In this document: positions 58,776 to 64,000 of the stretch, piece after piece
Layout: each line of letters starts with the position of its first letter
How positions within the stretch are numbered: the stretch's first letter is position 1
NCBI GenBank assembly: GCA_907165135.1
Contig: OU015567.1
Span: 14,947,001 to 15,011,000, forward strand
Reading direction: 5' to 3'
DNA from: Oikopleura dioica
Taxonomy: Eukaryota; Chordata; Appendicularia; Copelata; Oikopleuridae
Length of the DNA: 64,000 nt
Translations under genes and position numbers: made by a program
Notes under the pieces: model-generated
Told to the model about the DNA's origin: nothing
The model's input: the letters and a program-made list of their open reading frames with translations, nothing else
Databases searched by the model: none

Positions 58776-59705
58776 ATGAAAATCTTCGCTCTCTTCTTCG
58801 CCTTCACTGCGGCTTTGGACGAGATGCTTCTCATGATGATGATGCAGCAACAGCAACAAGTCGCTCCGGGCCAGACTTCGCAAATGAACATGATGCTTCC
58901 CCTTCTTCTTATGGATTCAGACAACAACTCGACCGACAACTCTCTCGCTCTCATGATGATGATGATGCAAGGCGGCAGCACTTCGGACATGAACTCGATC
59001 CTTCCTCTTCTCCTCCTTTCTGACGATGATTCTTCCGACGACGGCATCGACTTCACCAGCTTCTTCCTCTTCTCTTCCATGCTCCAGACTGATTGCGCTA
59101 CTTCCACTGACGACCAGTTCAACATGATGCTTCCAATGCTTCTCATGGGCGACGACAACAGCACTTCCTCCGACTTGATGCTCATGATGATGATGCAGAC
59201 CATGGGCGACTCTCCCGTTGGAATGGACAACCTCATGCCCCTCCTATTCCTCCTTGACGACGACTCTAGCGACTCCAGCGACAGCATCCTGCTCATGGTC
59301 CTCCTCAACTCGATGACCGGCGGCCTCAACTCCCAGCAAGGATTCGACAACAACTTCAACATGATGCTCCCTCTCCTTCTCATGGATGACGACAGCTCCT
59401 CTGACAGCTCCACTGACATGCTCGTTCTCATGATGGCGATGCAATCTCAAGCCCCCAACTCTGCTTTCGGTACCGACATGATGCTTCCTCTCCTTCTCAT
59501 GGACGACAGCGGCGACAACGAAACTCTTCTCTTCTTCATGATGATGAACCAGGGCAAAACCAAGTGCGAGCCCGAAGTCGTCTATGTCCAGCCTGAGCCT
59601 GAAGTCGTCGTTGTTCAACCCGAGCCAGAAGTGCAGACCGTCTTCCGAACCTGGAGAGTCAACGCTGATGGCACCAAAGAACTCATCGAAGAAACTACCG
59701 ACTAA
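58776..59705 (+). CDS. Secreted Met/Leu/Asp-rich tandem-repeat protein
   Basis: A single-exon ORF of 309 aa. MKIFALFFAFTAALD looks like a signal peptide. About six imperfect repeats of 30-45 residues follow, each with a hydrophobic half (MMLPLLLM type), an acidic Ser/Asp/Asn half (DDDSSSDSSTD type) and a Met run (LMMMMQ). The tail has three PEPEVVxVQ-type units and ends RTWRVNADGTKELIEETTD. Only two Cys are visible (about residues 109 and 265). The amphipathic period and Asp/Ser clusters suggest self-assembly and cation binding, perhaps an extracellular matrix or house component, which is inference. I recognise no family. It is intronless with its own TATA box, while neighbours are intron-rich. 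Confidence 0.8.
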   Translation: MKIFALFFAFTAALDEMLLMMMMQQQQQVAPGQTSQMNMMLPLLLMDSDNNSTDNSLALMMMMMQGGSTSDMNSILPLLLLSDDDSSDDGIDFTSFFLFSSMLQTDCATSTDDQFNMMLPMLLMGDDNSTSSDLMLMMMMQTMGDSPVGMDNLMPLLFLLDDDSSDSSDSILLMVLLNSMTGGLNSQQGFDNNFNMMLPLLLMDDDSSSDSSTDMLVLMMAMQSQAPNSAFGTDMMLPLLLMDDSGDNETLLFFMMMNQGKTKCEPEVVYVQPEPEVVVVQPEPEVQTVFRTWRVNADGTKELIEETTD

Positions 59706-59926
59706 TCGAATTCCCATAAAATCAGATTTCAAGCAAACTGTCTAGCTTAATTTTCCTTCAACCTTTTCCTTATTTATCGCTTAAATTCTTTATTTGATAT
59801 GCTATTAACTCGTTGAAATGAAAATAAAACAAAAACAATCCAATAACTTTGTCTTATTTTTATAAGAAAGGTTTACTCGAGCGCAGTTCCACAAATTACA
59901 GTTTCATAGTCTTTGCACCCATTCTT

Positions 59927-60230
59927 TCTCCTCGGCGATGAGAGTATAAACTCTGCCAGCTCCGACATCATGATCATGATGATGATGAAAACCATGGGAA
60001 ATTCACACCTCGGTAAGTGATCTCGATTTTTCACAGAGACATAAAAGTTTATTCTGATAATAATTAATAGATAAGCATGGACAATATTCTCCCATACATG
60101 CTCCTCCTAGACAGCGATGACAGCTCAGATTCCATTCTCATGATAGTCCTCTTCAATTCCATGACTGGCGGTGAACTCCAAGCAGGTTTTCAACAACAAG
60201 TTCAACATATATCTCCTTCATTTGCATGAA
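59927..60230 (+). pseudogene. Broken partial copy of the Met/Leu/Asp-rich gene
   Basis: FLLGDESINSASSDIMIMMM, then MKTMGNSHL, matches repeat 3 of the gene upstream. After GTAAGTG...GATAAG at about 60014-60075, MDNILPYMLLLDSDDSSDS and ILMIVLFNSMTGGELQ match repeat 4. The copy lacks the N-terminus and the C-terminal repeats, and its reading frame decays after 60190. An intron-like insertion separates two repeats that are contiguous in the parent. Confidence 0.75.
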
Positions 60231-62029
60231 GATGACAATTCAATAAATCAATAGAAAATGATCTTTACCCTATTTATTCCAAAATCTCCGCGAATTCAAG
60301 GACAAGGGGCAGATTGTTTTCTCAGCGATGTTGATAAGTGTTACAGTATCTCAAAACGTTACATGAAAAATTGACAGTTAGAATCCGTAGGAAAACAAAA
60401 TTCAATCATATCGCGGAGTGGGCTAACAGTAGCTGCTACTGTGTGCCCAAATAAGATTATTTCCATTGATAAAAATTACAGCTGCTCCGGGCTCAGCAGT
60501 TGAAAACGTGGACCGTTGCGCAATGGTTGTGAGTTAATTTTTGGGTTCATCGAAATTTGAAACAAGAAAATATCAAAAATAGAAGAGGTGCTCTATAATT
60601 ACGCTCGATCCATGTGGTCTGACCAAAACCGGCGTCATAAAAGCGTCTGAGTTCTTAAAATAGCTCCCGGAAGTTCCTGATTCAAACACCTGTTTGTCGT
60701 TATTTGTTTACATCAACCTTAATCCCGTGATTTCAAGTAAGCCCAGATTCTGTTGCTTTTCCGCTCCCAGGTTCCATCGCTCCAAGATATTCTATGTGGG
60801 TTAGAGTTTGTTTCTGTGGTGGCACTTTCCATCGCTCTGCGGCCGGCGGCCAGATGTCAAGGTCCAGATTGATTCAAGCGTACAGTCTGACAAGTAGGCG
60901 AAAAACTCTTAACCTTGACCAAGTACAGTAAACGTCGCGGCTAGACTTACAAGTTTTGTAGAGACATTGAACCTGCTCCTCTAGTTACAGACTAGATATA
61001 CGTAAGTTAACTACCTATGCCTAGGAATATTCGTTTTACTCTGTTTCAATCCATTCTTACAGTTTTGTTATGCAATGGAAAGAAGTGCAGAATTGCTCTG
61101 AACAAAACAAGTTTAGTAAATAGTCTCGGCAGTAGTGAGGAAATTCAAAAGTGACCTTTCGATAGAACACACCTCTAAAGCTATGGTCAGGCGGATTCTT
61201 CCAAAACAAAATTAATCCTGCGAATCAATAAGGTGTATTTTGCAAAAGTATTAACTTTGGATTCTCTTGGAAGAATACAAAAGGGGCAAGTTTGGAATAA
61301 GAATGCCGGCATTGAATGTAGAAAGTGCGGTGATTTCAGCTGTGTTTTAGCAGGGTGGGCTTTGTTTAGGCACACATTGGACGTCCTCTTTGCTCGTATA
61401 AAAGGCAAAAAACCACAGCTAAAATTTCGGACTATTGATTCGATTTTGACAAGGGCACACATACACAACCAACAGCGAAAGTCACAAAAGTCAAATCTCT
61501 GCAAAGTAGTTGAGTAGCGTCTCCGGCAGGTGTCTCTCTCAACTTCTAAGTCGCTCGTACCTAACTCGAGAGCGGGGCCGGCATTGACACGTTCCGTCAT
61601 TGAACTTGGCCATTTCACTTGAACATGTGCCTTGTCAGAGACCTAGAGAATGCTCACTGTGCAACTGTGCTCTTCTTCTAAGAGAATTATCAGGCCTTCA
61701 GAAGAAGGTCACCTTCTTCAACACATTTTTTTTCTCGAACTATTTCAAAAGTGCCTCGTTGTACTTTTTTCTGTGTCGTAGGGATCAACGAAGCTAGGGG
61801 TAACGGGTAGGCCTGTTTAAGGGACCGCATGGCGCCTCAGAAGGAACCAATGTCTAGCGCCAATTTCAGCATCGAGACCCTGATGACTTTGACTTGACTT
61901 TAGTTCTTTCGTTGAAAATCTTCGGGTTGGAAACCAGAGCTTTCTCGTTCAGAAAGTTGATTTCGTGAGTGTATTCGTCAGTGACGTTTTCGAAAGTATA
62001 GAGAAGACCTGAACAGTAAAGAAAAGAGG
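60231..62029. other. Intergenic stretch without recognised gene
   Basis: Overlapping ORFs at 61187-61618 and 61233-61517 on opposite strands lack family signals. I see no repeat of the named families. Confidence 0.4.
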
Positions 62030-64000
62030 ATGAGAATCATTCGAAGCCTGGTTATGTTCCTAAGTGCAACCTATGGAAGGTAAGCTAAGAAAAGCGAAAG
62101 ATCTTATGCCAAAAAGCTTATTCTAAAGATAAGATAGAACGGTTTTTGTCTGTCATATGCCGGTAAGTAGCTTGGAGACCTTCCAAAGCAGCGAACTTAT
62201 GTTTAATTCGCGAGGTTCTAATCCGCGAGGCCAACCCTTTGGTCTACGAAAAAAATGACTCAAAGTAACTCTACTGTACATCTTCTAACTGTTTATATTC
62301 AGTGATGATTTTGTCAGAAGATTGAATGCGAAGAAGGAGAACCACCTTAAATTTCTGAAAGAGAAGATAAGCGGGATTATTGAATCCGACGAGTCCGTTA
62401 CCGATGGTAACAGGTCCCGCATTGATCCCCGAAAATTTCAAGCTATTAATCGTCTTATGGATAGTGACCCGAATATGTTCACTAATAATGAGCTCTCGGA
62501 GATGATTTATCAAAGTAAGTTCCATATGGTCTTTAAATGATGAGAACCTGCAGTCTTTAAAATCGTCTAAAGCTGATAGTCTAAAATTTTATAGTCTTAA
62601 AAGCTTGTGTTAGAATAAAAGAATCTATGAAGCATCTATTGATGATGCAAAGCCCGAATGAATATTTATTCTTTGAACGTCTGCCGGCAATCTTTTACCA
62701 ATTCAGAGACGCCGGTTATGACGTCGAAGAAAATTAACTTATTGTTGAACCCTTCCATGTTTAATGATGACCTTTCAGTCACCGACACTCGAGAAAGAGA
62801 GTGGACTATCAAAATGGCTCCCCCGGGAAGAGGGTCGAAAGTGAAGAACATGCAATTCAAGGTCCAAAGCAAGCCAAGCTACGTCAATCCCAAGTGCTCC
62901 AAACACTGCAAAATGAACTTCCGCATTCAGTTTAGTGGAAAAACGCCCTCTGGAGAGCACTTCAGACGAAGTGAAGTTATTGAACGAGAGTTGCCCAAGG
63001 TATTTGACGTAGGAAAGCAAATAATATCCTGATTTAAAGGGAGTTCTTGGCTGCCCCACCGATCATTGCCAAGCCTTTACCTCCTTGAACTTCGAAACCG
63101 AGGACCCACTCCCCAAGATCTTCGATGCTTACGACAGTGCCGTTAAGGATCACTCGACTGATTTGAAAATCAAAATCAGTCCATTCGGCGGACGTTTAAA
63201 TGTACATCTACAGGTACCAGCATGATGAAGACTTAATTATTCATTGATGCTTTTGCGGATCAAAAACCTTTTCTATGATTTCGACAGCCTGAAATCAAGG
63301 AAGACTATTTGCTAAGCAAAATTTGCTTTGGCTGTTGATTGACGCCCTGTGTATTTACTTTCGAAAGAGGAAAGTTCAGAGCGTCATGCAATTAGTTGAT
63401 ACTCCCACATTAGTTGATGGGAAATAAACTCAGCCCGCCGCCAATAGTGATTATTGTTAATTATATCGAACTGATTTGATTGTTCTCAAAGATGTGACAA
63501 TATGTTTCGGAGGTGTCGCGGAATTCGCGATAAGATTTTCTGTGACCAACCGATCATTTCTCACGGATAAGTTGTCATGAGACCGAAGAACCGTTTAGCT
63601 GTTAATTTTAAGCCGTTCAATCCCGATAATTCTGTAAATAGCAGTTTAAGGACATCTGGGTCGTCGTCAACTACGAGTCAAAGGGCCATCCTAGCAGACA
63701 CCGTCGAGATACAGCCAAATTTCACGACGACAATAACAGGAACTGCGGCCTTCGTCGTGTTGAAGTTGACTTGGACGAGTGGTATCCTCATCTCAAGAAC
63801 GTTGTCTATTCGCCCAAAAAATTTACGTTTACATTTTGTGAAGGTAGATCTTTCAAATAACTTTCTAAACTGATCCTTTAAAATAGGGTCCTGCGAGGCC
63901 GAGAAACACTACATGGCTCGTAATGGCGATGACCGATTTGACATGTGTTGCCACGCAGTGGAGTCCACCCACTTGGAAATGATGCTCTTCGACTCAAGCG
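62030..64000 (+). CDS. TGF-beta/BMP-type ligand precursor (cut at window end)
   Basis: Exons 62030-62079, 62303-62514, 62707-62999, 63040-63213, 63651-63843 and 63887-64000 join in frame. MRIIRSLVMFLSATYG is a signal peptide. The propeptide is helical then beta-rich and diverged (EREWTIKMAPPG, GCPTDHCQAFTSL). KDIWVVVNY precedes the furin site SRHRRD. The mature domain begins NCGLRRVEVDLDEW and continues VVYSPKKFTFTFCEGSCEAE and MCCHAVESTHLEMMLFDSS, with the cystine-knot pattern CxGxC then CC. CEGSC spacing is BMP/activin-like, but I cannot assign a subfamily without the last Cys-x-Cys, which lies outside the window. Joining of exons 2 and 3 (giving K-TPVMTSKK) is the least certain. Role: secreted dimeric signalling ligand. 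Confidence 0.85.

Noticed and set aside
59244-59732. 162-codon minus ORF opposite the Met/Leu/Asp-rich gene (also 58619-59431)
   Set aside because: Mirror of a repetitive coding sequence; the plus strand has signal peptide, TATA box and a duplicated copy.
63577-63873. Plus ORF of 98 codons near the window end
   Set aside because: Out-of-frame shadow of the TGF-beta mature-domain exon, which has the furin site and cystine-knot residues in another frame.

Overview
The window is animal nuclear DNA, most likely from an appendicularian (larvacean) tunicate. The genes are intron-rich chordate genes with recognisable human orthologues. Many introns are only 30-60 nt long. Interstitial TTAGGG repeats are present, and a run of same-strand genes is packed as in a trans-spliced operon. 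At least eleven introns placed by protein homology use GA-AG borders instead of GT-AG. I recall appendicularian genomes being reported for unusual splice borders and operons; the genus cannot be fixed from this sequence.

Layout. 0-6.8 kb: repeats only. 6.8-7.8 kb (+): an acylated-type protein of unknown family. 9.8-10.4 kb: a head-to-head pair of small paralogues. 10.7-13.9 kb (-): a calcyphosine-like EF-hand gene whose introns are mostly inverted-repeat elements with GA-AG borders. 14.9-15.4 kb (-): a DEDD exonuclease. 15.8 kb: tRNA-Gly(GCC). 16.0-16.6 kb (-): a new N-myristoyl-type protein. 19.5-20.5 kb (+): a small coiled-coil protein. 23.2-24.8 kb (+): a PCTAIRE CDK. 25.8-26.5 kb (+): a small membrane protein. 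26.8-29.3 kb (-): an SLC13 carrier. 30.2-32.0 kb (-): a POLDIP3/SKAR-like RRM protein. 32.5-34.8 kb (-): a divergent kinase-like protein. 35-41 kb: repeats, including a 0.6 kb foldback. 41.0-49.0 kb (+): an IRF2BP co-repressor. 50.4-58.4 kb (+): a tight cluster of PPP2R5, YDJC-like, NT5DC2/3-like, TGS1 and one or two small ORFs. 58.8-59.7 kb (+): a Met/Leu/Asp-rich secreted repeat protein with a broken copy behind it. 62.0-64.0 kb (+): a TGF-beta/BMP-type ligand cut by the window edge.

The genes do not form one pathway. What unites the window is its repeat and intron biology. About twenty copies of one GCCGC-hairpin inverted-repeat (MITE-like) family are scattered between genes and inside introns. 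In the calcyphosine gene one copy is, base for base, a whole intron: its own ends supply the GA donor and a flanking AG supplies the acceptor. The other GA-AG introns show decayed versions of the same end symmetry. My main hypothesis is that transposable elements in this genome become introns directly, helped by a spliceosome that tolerates GA donors.

Exon maps were built by hand from reading frame, splice motifs and remembered family alignments. Junctions are firm where family sequence continues across them and are marked uncertain elsewhere.
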